From an uncultured Collinsella sp. (GTDB lineage: Bacteria; Actinomycetota; Coriobacteriia; Coriobacteriales; Coriobacteriaceae): a DNA stretch of 13,909 nt. This document shows positions 1 through 6,542 of this stretch, in pieces. Location: NCBI GenBank assembly GCA_902491415.1, contig CABUHP010000023.1, forward strand, positions 1-13,909, in the 5' to 3' direction. Position 1 is the stretch's first letter. Every line of letters begins with the position of its first letter. The notes beneath the pieces are model-generated. The model saw nothing but the letters and a program-made list of their open reading frames with translations. It was not told the origin of the DNA and made no database searches. A program made the translations under genes and the position numbers.

Positions 1-1
1 C

Positions 2-925
2 GAGCTGCATAAGCGCGTCATCGGTCAGGATGAGGCCGTCTCCGCCGTTGCCGCGGCCGTGCGCCGCAGCCGTGCGGGTCTCTCCGATCCGGACAAGCCC
101 ATCGGCAGCTTCTTCTTCCTGGGCCCCACCGGCGTGGGCAAGACCGAGCTCGCCAAGGCGCTGGCCGAGTGCCTGTTCGACGACGAGCGCGCACTTGTGC
201 GTATCGACATGTCCGAGTACATGGAGAAGTTCAGCGTCCAGCGTCTGATCGGTGCGCCCCCGGGATACGTGGGTTACGACGAGGGTGGTCAGCTCACCGA
301 GGCTGTGCGCCGTCGTCCGTACTCCGTGATCTTGCTCGACGAGATGGAGAAGGCTCATCCGGATGTCTTCAACGTGCTGCTGCAGGTGCTCGACGACGGT
401 CGTCTGACCGACGGCCAGGGTCGTCAGGTGTCCTTCAAGAACACGATCATCATCATGACATCTAACGTGGGCTCCAAGGCTATCGCCGAGCTTTCCGGTA
501 AGGACGAGGAGGAGATGCGCCATCAGGTTGACGTGGCCATGGCTCAGACCTTCCGCCCCGAGTTCCTCAACCGTATCGACGATATCGTGGTGTTCCATCC
601 GCTCGGCATGGCGCAGATTGAGAAGATCGTCGATATCCAGCTCGCCGACGTCCGCGCACGTTTGGCCAAGGAACGTATGACGCTTGCCATCACCCCGGCG
701 GCCAAGCAGATGCTCGCCGTGGGCGGCCTGGACCCGGTCTTTGGTGCCCGTCCGCTCAAGCGTCTGGTTCAGCGCGAGGTCGTGGATGCCATCGCCGCCG
801 CTATCATCGACGGCACGGTGCGTGAGGGCGATCAGGTGACGGTCGATGTCGACAAGGACGGCGGCTTTACCGTCGTATGCGACAACACGCCGGCGGCCAC
901 CTACGAAGTCCCCGACGCCGAGTAG
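2..925 (+). CDS. clpB: ATP-dependent disaggregase ClpB, C-terminal part (5' truncated by window edge)
   Basis: The reading frame is open from base 2 to the TAG at 923-925, giving 307 residues; the N-terminal domain, first AAA module and coiled coil lie outside the window. The fragment is the second AAA+ module of a Hsp100 chaperone. It has Walker A GPTGVGKT (fragment residues 41-48), the pore-loop segment GYVGYDEGG, Walker B ending LLDE (D113/E114), a sensor-1 Asn in MTSN (N155), and sensor 2 GARPLKR (R250). ClpB threads aggregated proteins through its central pore using ATP, working with DnaK. The '[12 protein letters not shown]' stretch before Walker A and the short C-terminus after sensor 2 fit ClpB better than ClpC or ClpA, though ClpC is not strictly excluded without the middle domain. 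Translation starts upstream, so the internal ATG at 59 is not the start. A terminator follows at 968-1004. Confidence 0.95.
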   Translation, partial: ELHKRVIGQDEAVSAVAAAVRRSRAGLSDPDKPIGSFFFLGPTGVGKTELAKALAECLFDDERALVRIDMSEYMEKFSVQRLIGAPPGYVGYDEGGQLTEAVRRRPYSVILLDEMEKAHPDVFNVLLQVLDDGRLTDGQGRQVSFKNTIIIMTSNVGSKAIAELSGKDEEEMRHQVDVAMAQTFRPEFLNRIDDIVVFHPLGMAQIEKIVDIQLADVRARLAKERMTLAITPAAKQMLAVGGLDPVFGARPLKRLVQREVVDAIAAAIIDGTVREGDQVTVDVDKDGGFTVVCDNTPAATYEVPDAE

Positions 926-967
926 ATTTTGGGCCGGCTTTAAAACCGCCCCTCATCGCAAAACGCC

Positions 968-1004
968 AAGGGCGGCGGATCCAATTGGGTTCGCCGCCCT
1001 TTTT
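968..1004 (+). terminator. Rho-independent terminator of clpB
   Basis: GGGCGGCG (970-977) pairs perfectly with CGCCGCCC (992-999), extended by A-T pairs at the base, and is followed by TTTTT (1000-1004). It lies 43 bases after the clpB stop, so it most likely ends the clpB transcript. Confidence 0.9.
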
Positions 1005-1040
1005 CGTGCGACAATCGATGATGCCGAACGGATGCGATGT

Positions 1041-1046
1041 AAGGAG
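1041..1046 (+). promoter_or_regulatory. Ribosome binding site that fixes the start of the 57-aa ORF
   Basis: AAGGAG ends 8 bases before the ATG at 1055. The in-frame ATG at 1049 lies only 2 bases after it, which is too close, so 1055 is preferred. Confidence 0.6.
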
Positions 1047-1054
1047 CTATGCAG

Positions 1055-1228
1055 ATGAAAGACGAGATCAAGACAAGCGCGCCGGCGCCCAGGCCCACGT
1101 CCAAACCCGCGCCCAAGCCGCGCGACCCCTACATCCGTGCCGAGAACGAGGACGATGACGGTTACGACCCCTACAGCGACCGACGCCCCGAGCGCGAGCC
1201 GATGTTCGAAGCTGACCCGTGGCGCTAA
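1055..1228 (+). CDS. Small acidic, proline-rich protein of unknown function (57 aa)
   Basis: This 57-residue ORF begins MKDEIKTSAPAPRP and ends EADPWR before the TAA at 1226-1228. I do not recognise the family. It has three parts: a Lys/Pro/Ala-rich N-terminal third (repeated 'APxP' and 'KPxP' steps), a 'DPYIRAE' segment, and an acidic Asp/Glu/Tyr-rich second half with two 'DPY' motifs and a DPW near the C-terminus. It has no signal peptide, membrane segment or cysteine, and is probably disordered and cytosolic. A good AAGGAG site (1041-1046) and an isolated position just after the clpB terminator support it as a real gene. An alternative start at 1049 would add two residues. Against it, short GC-rich ORFs arise easily by chance; the strongest support is the ribosome site. 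Confidence 0.6.
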   Translation: MKDEIKTSAPAPRPTSKPAPKPRDPYIRAENEDDDGYDPYSDRRPEREPMFEADPWR

Positions 1229-1261
1229 TTGCATCAAGTAGCTAATTTGGCGATGATTTTC

Positions 1262-1293
1262 TGGGACGGGGTAGTCAAAAAAGTCCCGTCCCA
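1262..1293. repeat. Intergenic inverted repeat (hairpin)
   Basis: TGGGACGGG (1262-1270) and CCCGTCCCA (1285-1293) form a perfect 9-bp stem around a 14-base A-rich loop. Neither strand has a T-run after the stem, so it is not a standard terminator despite lying 34 bases after the small ORF. The outer sequence TGGGAC...TCCCA matches the outer arms of the hairpin array at 13489-13688. A second small hairpin, CGACT (1297-1301) with AGTCG (1310-1314), follows directly. Confidence 0.6.
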
Positions 1294-1403
1294 AATCGAC
1301 TGCCCAGGGAGTCGCATTCGAGCTTGGTTGTCCTCTCAGCCACTCGGCATCCTTCGAGCAGAAATAGTGAAAAACTTGCTTAAGTGTTAATCAAGTCAGA
1401 CAT

Positions 1404-1463
1404 AATCTTGCTCTCTAATTAATCAAGAACCTCTATAATTTTGATTAGCTAGAGAGCAAGATT
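1404..1463 (+). promoter_or_regulatory. Long palindrome enclosing a TATAAT promoter element, upstream of the AAA/DUF4143 gene
   Basis: AATCTTGCTCTCTA (1404-1417) and TAGAGAGCAAGATT (1450-1463) are perfect 14-base inverted copies. The inner flanks (1418-1426 and 1441-1449) continue the symmetry with two mismatches, giving 23-base arms with 21 matches. The 14-base centre holds TATAAT at 1434-1439. The best -35 is TTGCTC (1408-1413), with an unusually long 20-base spacer. The right arm ends just before the ribosome site GGAG (1464-1467) and the ATG at 1472. A repressor or autoregulatory site overlapping the promoter, or an mRNA hairpin hiding the ribosome site, would both fit. The inverted repeat is directly visible; its role is inferred. 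Confidence 0.6.
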
Positions 1464-1471
1464 GGAGAATC

Positions 1472-2824
1472 ATGGCATTCAACGACTTGATCGCCCAGAA
1501 AATAAAGGACTTTGAACAGCAGGGGGTTCCGCAGGTCTTTGAGCGAGACCTTGATCTAGGAAACCCACAGGAGCCAAAGCGCGACAACATCGTAAATGTG
1601 ATTGTGGGGGCCCGCCGTTGTGGAAAGACGTATCGCTTGTATCAGGAGATGCGGCGGCTTCAGAGCCGGGGCGTCGAGCTTGACCGGATGCTTTACTTCA
1701 ATTTTGAGGATGAGCGCTTGCGCCCGTATGAGCCATCGCTGCTGGCGGACGTGCTCGACACGTTCTATGCGCTGTATCCTGCTGCTCGAACCGAGGGCGC
1801 TTACATTTTCTTTGACGAGATCCAAGAAATTCCCGAATGGGGCGCGTTTCTGCGGCGTGTAGTCGATACGGAGAAAGCGACCGTCTATGTGACGGGATCT
1901 TCTTCTAAGATGCTGTCCTCAGAACTTAAGAGCGAGTTCAGGGGTCGTTCTCTTGTGCGAGAGCTTTTTCCGTTGAGTTTTTCGGAATACGTTCGATATA
2001 AGACGGGGAGTGTTCCCGAGCCAGATGCGACCTTTTCCCCGAGCGATGCAGCGCTGCTTCGACATCATCTGATCGGGTATCTTGAACGAGGGGGATTCAT
2101 CGCGACACTTGAGCAGACGCCTGCAGACGCGATTCAGCTGCTACAGGAATATGCTTCGCGAACGGTCGCCATGGACGTCGTTGAACGGTACGACGTCAAG
2201 AACCCTCGCCTGGCATCGCTGTTCTTGACGCGGTGTATGGCATCTTCGGGACGAGAGCTGTCAGTGAACAAAGTGTACAACGAGTTCAAGAGCAGACAGA
2301 TACCCGTCAGCCGTAATTCGCTCAGCGATTTGCTTGAGTATTATGAGGACGCCTACCTGTTATTTTCTGTGCCGGAGTTCACGCGTTCACTGGCAAATAA
2401 CATGCGGTCTGCGTCTAAGGTCTACGCTGTCGACCCTGCGATGTTTGGAGCATTCTCTCCCGCATCGGCATTGGACCAGGGCCAGAGGCTCGAGACCGCA
2501 GTGTTCAATGCGCTAAGAAGAAGGACTCCCGCGGTGAGGACCGGCTCGGTCTGCCGCCTGCTAATCAAAGAGAAGAGCAAAAGCCATGAGGTGGACTTTG
2601 TGGCTGGGGACGCGCTTCTCATGCGGGCTTATAGCCTGATTCAGGTGAGTGCGGATATGGCAAGTGAGAAAACGCGCGAGCGCGAAATTGCCGCGCTTGA
2701 TGCCTCGATGGCCCAGTTTGATCTTGGCGAGTCGGCAATCGTTACCATGGATGAACAGACCGATATTCCATGCGAGCACGGTGTGGTACACGTTATGCCC
2801 GCATGGAAGTGGCTCCTTGCCTAA
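1472..2824 (+). CDS. AAA-family ATPase with C-terminal DUF4143-type domain (450 aa)
   Basis: This belongs to the large prokaryotic family of AAA_14 plus DUF4143 'ATP-binding proteins', whose cellular role is not established. Visible are Walker A GARRCGKT (46-53), Walker B with FFDE (D115, E116) followed by 'IQEIPEW', and the post-Walker B segment 'VTGSSSKML' near residue 140. A helical middle region and a C-terminal segment with E373-V-D375-F follow; the latter resembles the PD-(D/E)XK-like core in DUF4143 proteins. Length is typical. There is no signal peptide or membrane span. The start is ATG 1472 with GGAG 4 bases upstream. Codon use is visibly less GC-biased than in neighbours (many TTT, TAT, AAA codons), and the gene stands alone between a long palindrome and a convergent gene, which suggests a mobile or recently acquired locus. 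Toxin, defence or DNA-related roles remain guesses. Confidence 0.85.
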   Translation: MAFNDLIAQKIKDFEQQGVPQVFERDLDLGNPQEPKRDNIVNVIVGARRCGKTYRLYQEMRRLQSRGVELDRMLYFNFEDERLRPYEPSLLADVLDTFYALYPAARTEGAYIFFDEIQEIPEWGAFLRRVVDTEKATVYVTGSSSKMLSSELKSEFRGRSLVRELFPLSFSEYVRYKTGSVPEPDATFSPSDAALLRHHLIGYLERGGFIATLEQTPADAIQLLQEYASRTVAMDVVERYDVKNPRLASLFLTRCMASSGRELSVNKVYNEFKSRQIPVSRNSLSDLLEYYEDAYLLFSVPEFTRSLANNMRSASKVYAVDPAMFGAFSPASALDQGQRLETAVFNALRRRTPAVRTGSVCRLLIKEKSKSHEVDFVAGDALLMRAYSLIQVSADMASEKTREREIAALDASMAQFDLGESAIVTMDEQTDIPCEHGVVHVMPAWKWLLA

Positions 2825-2897
2825 TCATCTATGGGCCTGTGGGGTCAGGACCTCCTGGCTCCTTCATCACGGTTGGGGAGCACCTTGCTGTGCCAGG

Positions 2898-4385
2898 CTA
2901 GTCCTGGGCCTTGATGCTCGGCATCAGAATCTGGGCGAGGTAGTCGGTCTCGAGTTTGGTCGCAGCGTCGGCTTTGCCGTCTTTGCCGACCAGTACGTTC
3001 TTGATCTGGCTATAGGTGTAGCGGTTGCCGGTCGTAAGCTCGACAAGCTCAATGGCCGTGTCCATGGGGTAGGTTGACACGGGATTCTGCGTCCGCCCGT
3101 TGATGGTCTGGGGCACTACGTACGGATAGACGGGGCCGCTGGCGTAGACGGTGTAGCCGTTGCCGAGGTTTGCGGCACCCAAAACCGCGTCGCCCTCATC
3201 GGGCGTAAAGCTCTCGCCCTCGCGCACCGCGACGAGCGTCACGAGCGGTGTGTTGGTGTCGCCGTCCAGATAAATGCACAGCGTGCTGCCGTTTTGCCAA
3301 GTCGCGACTTTGCCGTACCACTCAACGGGAATATCGAGCTGATACAGGTCCGTTGCCTTATGTCGAGCATCGGCGTCGCGGGCCGCCTGTGCCTCGCGGG
3401 AGCTCACGGCGTTGACGGCGGCGTCACGGCGCGCGGTTGCCGCCTGCTGGAGCACCTTTGCGACCGCGGCGGAGTTCACCCCGCCTTCCTCGGCATACTT
3501 GGCGGCGGCATCGATCTGGTCGTCAGTCACCGTGTCGGCCGAAGGCACCTTGAGCTTAAAGGTGGCCTGGGCACTCAAATCCTGCCCATCGCTCTTAATG
3601 GTGACCTGCGCCTTGGTGGTCGGCACGGTGTAAATGGTACCGTCGGCTGCGATGGGGGACCCAGCGATGGAGAGCGTATAGTCGCCGGGCAGCAGCTTAA
3701 TGCCGCGACCGTGTTCGTCAACGTAGAGCGTTTCGCTCACGGAAGAACCGTCGGAATCCTGGCCGCTCACCTGCACGGGAATCTTGGAACCAGTTGAGCA
3801 GTCGAGCCCTGCGGCATGCACGCCAATCTGCACCGACATCATCGTGTGTGCACTGGCGGCGACAGCGGCAGCCTGCTCTTGCTGATATCCGTTCCAGGCA
3901 GCATAGCCTGCGCCGCCGGCGACGAGCGCGACGGCCACAACGCCGGCAACCATCAGGTTGCGGCGCTTGGGCGGCATCTTACGATGACGAACCTCGGCTT
4001 CGCGTGCCGAAGGAACGGACGGTAGGGGAATATCGCCCATGGCGATGGTCTCGTCCACGGCAGGCGCGGAGCCCAGGCCGGGAAGCTCGCGGGTCAGCGA
4101 ATCTTCGGCCGGCAAGCTGTCGAGCAAGATGGTTTCCTCGCTCGTGTCGGATTCGGGCTGGTCGTCGGCCTCGCTTTCGTCCTCTTCGGCTTCGGCCTCG
4201 TCAGGAGCGTCTTTGGCATCGCTATCTTCGTCCTCGGTGCCTTCGTGTGCCTCATCCTGCACATCAACGCTCGAATCGTCAAACGCAATCTCGGCCAGTG
4301 TGATCTGGTCTAGGCTCTCCAGGGCCTCGGCACACGCTTCTGCATCTTGGGCCGCATCCTCTTGGCCCATCGTCTCATCTTTCAT
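2898..4385 (-). CDS. Single-pass membrane protein with acidic cytoplasmic tail and large extracellular part (495 aa), function unknown
   Basis: I do not recognise a named family. Residues 1-110 are extremely acidic (Asp/Glu/Ser/Ala) and probably disordered. A basic cluster 'RHRKMPPKRR' (133-142) is followed by one hydrophobic helix (about 143-165). The remaining 330 residues should be extracytoplasmic by the positive-inside rule. That part contains a beta-rich, Thr/Gly-rich stretch (about 180-280), an Ala/Arg/Asp-rich helical region (about 285-345), and a C-terminal domain with 'YPYVVPQTINGRT'. The organisation resembles cell-envelope zinc-ribbon or regulatory proteins of Gram-positives, but no Cys-x2-Cys ribbon is present. 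The start at 4385 has a G-rich ribosome site on the minus strand; ATG at residue 6 (MGQED) is an alternative. It converges with the AAA gene, with a 73-base gap and no clear terminator. DUF5692 lies upstream but is separated by a terminator. Confidence 0.8.
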   Translation of the reverse strand: MKDETMGQEDAAQDAEACAEALESLDQITLAEIAFDDSSVDVQDEAHEGTEDEDSDAKDAPDEAEAEEDESEADDQPESDTSEETILLDSLPAEDSLTRELPGLGSAPAVDETIAMGDIPLPSVPSAREAEVRHRKMPPKRRNLMVAGVVAVALVAGGAGYAAWNGYQQEQAAAVAASAHTMMSVQIGVHAAGLDCSTGSKIPVQVSGQDSDGSSVSETLYVDEHGRGIKLLPGDYTLSIAGSPIAADGTIYTVPTTKAQVTIKSDGQDLSAQATFKLKVPSADTVTDDQIDAAAKYAEEGGVNSAAVAKVLQQAATARRDAAVNAVSSREAQAARDADARHKATDLYQLDIPVEWYGKVATWQNGSTLCIYLDGDTNTPLVTLVAVREGESFTPDEGDAVLGAANLGNGYTVYASGPVYPYVVPQTINGRTQNPVSTYPMDTAIELVELTTGNRYTYSQIKNVLVGKDGKADAATKLETDYLAQILMPSIKAQD

Positions 4386-4507
4386 ATATCCCCCAAGCTC
4401 AATATCGGCTCAACACTGTACCCAAAAATGGAGCCATATAAAGCGCGTATGAAATATAAGATTTGATTTAACCTGAGCGCATCGTTCGGCCGCATCCTCG
4501 CGGCAGC

Positions 4508-4547
4508 AAAAGGCCCCCGGAACGCGAACGAATCACATTCCGGGGGC
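4508..4547 (-). terminator. Rho-independent terminator of the tetR-DUF5692 transcript
   Basis: On the minus strand a perfect 10-bp stem, GCCCCCGGAA (4538-4547) with TTCCGGGGGC (4513-4522), encloses a 15-base loop and is followed by a TTTT run (4511-4508). It lies about 70 bases beyond the DUF5692 stop. Confidence 0.88.
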
Positions 4548-4618
4548 TCTGCAATGCGTTGAGTTGCGCGGAGCCGGCTATGCTGCTTCGCGCTCAAGCG
4601 ATGTCTGCGCCAGGCACG

Positions 4619-5626
4619 TTACTCGGCGTGCGCGTAATCAACCTTGGCGCGGCGGGCAGTGGCCTTCTCCCAATCGCTGGTGCCCTCAAAGACATCCTGC
4701 TTGTAGGGATTGCGGCCGAGCTTCTTGGCACGGTAGGCGACGTAGATGATCGCGGCGACGTTGGCGACCAGCGCGGCGACCGAGACCGCGGTGGCGGCGC
4801 CGGGATCGAGCGTGGAGTGCGTCACAAAGATGGACTCCTCCTGGAAGTACGGGGACACCTGGGCAAACATGCACCAAATGGCCAGCGTAAAGGCGCGGTT
4901 CTGAATCCAGCCGCCCTTGTTCCAGATAAAGGCGGCGACGGTGGGCGCCAGCAGCAGCGCAAAGCCGCAGAACCAGGAGTGGGTGGGCAGGCAGTTGTAG
5001 GTGTAGCAGAAGTTCCAGATATCGTAGGCGATGATGTAGACCCAGGTCATGTCGGGCCACAGCATGTCGGTCTTGTCCTCGGAGGCGTAGACGCTCCACC
5101 AACCGGTCATGCAGAAGATGTTGATGATGCCCGCGATACCGTTGAACACGTTGTTCCAGCCGGCCAGCTGCGTGGCGCCCTCGGAGGTGACCCAGGTGGA
5201 CTCGCCCAGGACAAAGAAGTGGTAGGCGCTCTCGAAGTCGGACACGACGGCAATCATGATGTTGATGGCGACGATCACAAACGGCCACGCACGGAACCAA
5301 TGCGCCTTGCCGATCTTTCCCCACTGGTACTTAATGGCAATGAAGCCCCAGCAACCGGCCAGCGCAGCGTATACCTTGGCGTAGTGGAACCAGCTGTTCT
5401 GGTACACATGGGTGGGGTTGGTGAGCGCCCACTCGGCACCCTGCGAAACGCCCACGGCGATGGCGACGCAGTAGATGGTCATGGCCAGCGGAGCCACGCC
5501 AAAGATGATTGCCGCGCCCAGCTTAGTGCGGCGGCCGACCTCGTTGAGCACGATCAGGCCAATAAAGACCATGGCCCAGCCGGCCCAGTGGATAAGGGTA
5601 TCGCTACCCCAAACATCGAACAGCAT
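4619..5626 (-). CDS. DUF5692-family polytopic membrane protein (335 aa)
   Basis: The protein begins MLFDVWGSDTLIHWAGW and has about eight hydrophobic helices, for example residues 13-31, 36-60, 82-100 and 111-130. It is very rich in Trp, Tyr and Phe, and ends in a basic/polar cytoplasmic-type tail ('YRAKKLGRNPYKQDVFEG'). I recognise the overall pattern as DUF5692, an integral membrane family of unknown function found in gut Firmicutes and Actinobacteria; this is from memory, not from a search. There is no signal peptide beyond the first helix, and no transport motif or clear catalytic residue. AAAGGAGAG lies 4 bases before the ATG. It sits 63 bases downstream of tetR on the same strand, so it is probably co-transcribed and controlled by that regulator. 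It ends at a strong terminator. The divergent Fe-S flavoprotein suggests a possible redox or substrate-uptake partner. Confidence 0.8.
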   Translation of the reverse strand: MLFDVWGSDTLIHWAGWAMVFIGLIVLNEVGRRTKLGAAIIFGVAPLAMTIYCVAIAVGVSQGAEWALTNPTHVYQNSWFHYAKVYAALAGCWGFIAIKYQWGKIGKAHWFRAWPFVIVAINIMIAVVSDFESAYHFFVLGESTWVTSEGATQLAGWNNVFNGIAGIINIFCMTGWWSVYASEDKTDMLWPDMTWVYIIAYDIWNFCYTYNCLPTHSWFCGFALLLAPTVAAFIWNKGGWIQNRAFTLAIWCMFAQVSPYFQEESIFVTHSTLDPGAATAVSVAALVANVAAIIYVAYRAKKLGRNPYKQDVFEGTSDWEKATARRAKVDYAHAE

Positions 5627-5644
5627 GCTGCTCTCCTTTCACAC

Positions 5645-5672
5645 GCCCGCGGCCCCTCTTCTGATCGCGGGC
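5645..5672 (-). promoter_or_regulatory. Hairpin in the tetR-DUF5692 spacer
   Basis: GCCCGCG (5645-5651) and CGCGGGC (5666-5672) form a 7-bp GC-only stem with a 14-base loop between the tetR stop and the DUF5692 ribosome site. No T-run follows on the minus strand. It could stabilise or process the mRNA and set the ratio of membrane protein to regulator; the role is inferred. Confidence 0.35.
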
Positions 5673-5689
5673 AGTTTGGCCAAATGTCG

Positions 5690-6352
5690 TCAGTTCTGGG
5701 GCTTGCGCTCCGGATACTTGGCGGTATAGCCCTCGATGTGGAGTGTCGAGGCGATGATTTCCTTGACCGTCTCGTCGGGCACATCGGGGTGCGTGCGGAT
5801 ATACATCAACAACCCCATGATGAGGGTGTAGAACGTCTCGTAGACATGGTCGATGCGTAGCTCATGATGGGCGACAAAGTCCACTACGGTGGTGTCGCAG
5901 ATATACTGCGCCACGCGCTGGACCACGTTGTGCAAAAAGCCGCCGTAGAGCGCGCCGCTGCTTGAAGTGAGCGTGCTCGGCAGCTCGTGGCCGCTGGCGA
6001 CCAGGCGCTTAAAGAGCGGGGCGATGGTGTCGAGCGCGCCCTCGATGTCGCCAACCGTGCGGCTGGCGTTCCACTGCTCGAGCTCGGAGATAAAGCCGTC
6101 GATCGCCTCGTCCATGACGGCGGTGACGGCGGCGTCCATATCGGCAAAGTAGTGGTAGAACAATGAACGCGTGCAGCCGGCTCGCTTGGTCACGGCCGAT
6201 ACCGATAGGTGGGACACGCCCAGCTCGGAGCTTACGGTACGTACGGCATCGAGGATCTCGCGACGGCGTTCGTCGCCCGTCAGGCGCTTTGCCGCGCTAT
6301 CGGATGCGGGAACGGCATCGACCACAGAGGTATCTGCTGTGTTGTTGCCCAT
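5690..6352 (-). CDS. TetR/AcrR-family transcriptional regulator
   Basis: The product is 220 residues from the ATG at 6352. After a short polar N-terminus comes a TetR DNA-binding domain: 'RREILDAVRTVSSELGVSHLSVSAVTKRAGCTRSLFYHYF', split here as helix 1, the turn 'LSVSAVTKRAGCTRS' and the hallmark 'LFYHYF'. The rest is an all-helical ligand-binding domain of ordinary length. Such proteins are usually repressors released by a small molecule. An alternative ATG at 6370 adds six residues but has its AGAGG directly against the start codon, so 6352, with AAGGCGG about 7 bases upstream, is preferred. The two 15-bp palindromes at 6412-6426 and 6435-6449 lie between this gene and the divergent flavoprotein and are the expected operator position. 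DUF5692 follows in the same direction. The ligand cannot be told from the sequence. Confidence 0.9.
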   Translation of the reverse strand: MGNNTADTSVVDAVPASDSAAKRLTGDERRREILDAVRTVSSELGVSHLSVSAVTKRAGCTRSLFYHYFADMDAAVTAVMDEAIDGFISELEQWNASRTVGDIEGALDTIAPLFKRLVASGHELPSTLTSSSGALYGGFLHNVVQRVAQYICDTTVVDFVAHHELRIDHVYETFYTLIMGLLMYIRTHPDVPDETVKEIIASTLHIEGYTAKYPERKPQN

Positions 6353-6411
6353 GTTTTTGCCGCCTTTCATCCTCTTTTGCCTGACCGTTCGCCTAACAGT
6401 CTTGAATATTG

Positions 6412-6426
6412 TTGACGGTTCGTCAA
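6412..6426. promoter_or_regulatory. Putative TetR operator 1 (15-bp palindrome)
   Basis: TTGACG-GTT-CGTCAA is a perfect 6+3+6 palindrome in the tetR/flavoprotein divergent spacer. It has the same layout as the palindrome at 6435-6449, centre to centre 23 bp. A possible plus-strand promoter overlaps it: TTGAAT 6402-6407, 19-base spacer, TACTAT 6427-6432. Confidence 0.6.
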
Positions 6427-6434
6427 TACTATTT

Positions 6435-6449
6435 TTGACACAATGTCAA
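6435..6449. promoter_or_regulatory. Putative TetR operator 2 (15-bp palindrome)
   Basis: TTGACA-CAA-TGTCAA is a perfect 6+3+6 palindrome sharing TTGAC...GTCAA with operator 1. TTGACA equals a consensus -35 on either strand, but I see no good -10 at 16-18 bases on either side. A weaker third copy (11 of 15 positions matching operator 1) may lie at 6381-6395. Confidence 0.6.
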
Positions 6450-6542
6450 CTAATGGCGGGTGAACGGCATAGGGCATGCCCGGCCTGCAAAAAAAGAGGG
6501 GCGCCGCGGTCTCGCCGGGCTGTGGCAAGAGAAGGGACAACC

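Noticed and set aside
1387..1398. TTAATCAAGTCA similar to TTAGTCAAGTCA at 9892-9903
   Set aside because: An 11 of 12 match between two short sites in 14 kb is expected by chance, and neither site is otherwise symmetric.
4559..5860. 433-residue plus-strand frame
   Set aside because: It is antisense to DUF5692 and runs through the spacer into tetR. Its Gly/Asp/Val-rich composition reflects reverse-complemented GC-rich codons.
6171..6542. N-terminal extension of the flavoprotein frame
   Set aside because: It would overlap tetR on the other strand and cross the operator palindromes. ATG 6543 has a good AAGGGA site.
6450..6542. Possible riboswitch in the flavoprotein leader
   Set aside because: Small GC palindromes such as GGGCATGCCC exist, but no known aptamer core or downstream terminator is recognisable.
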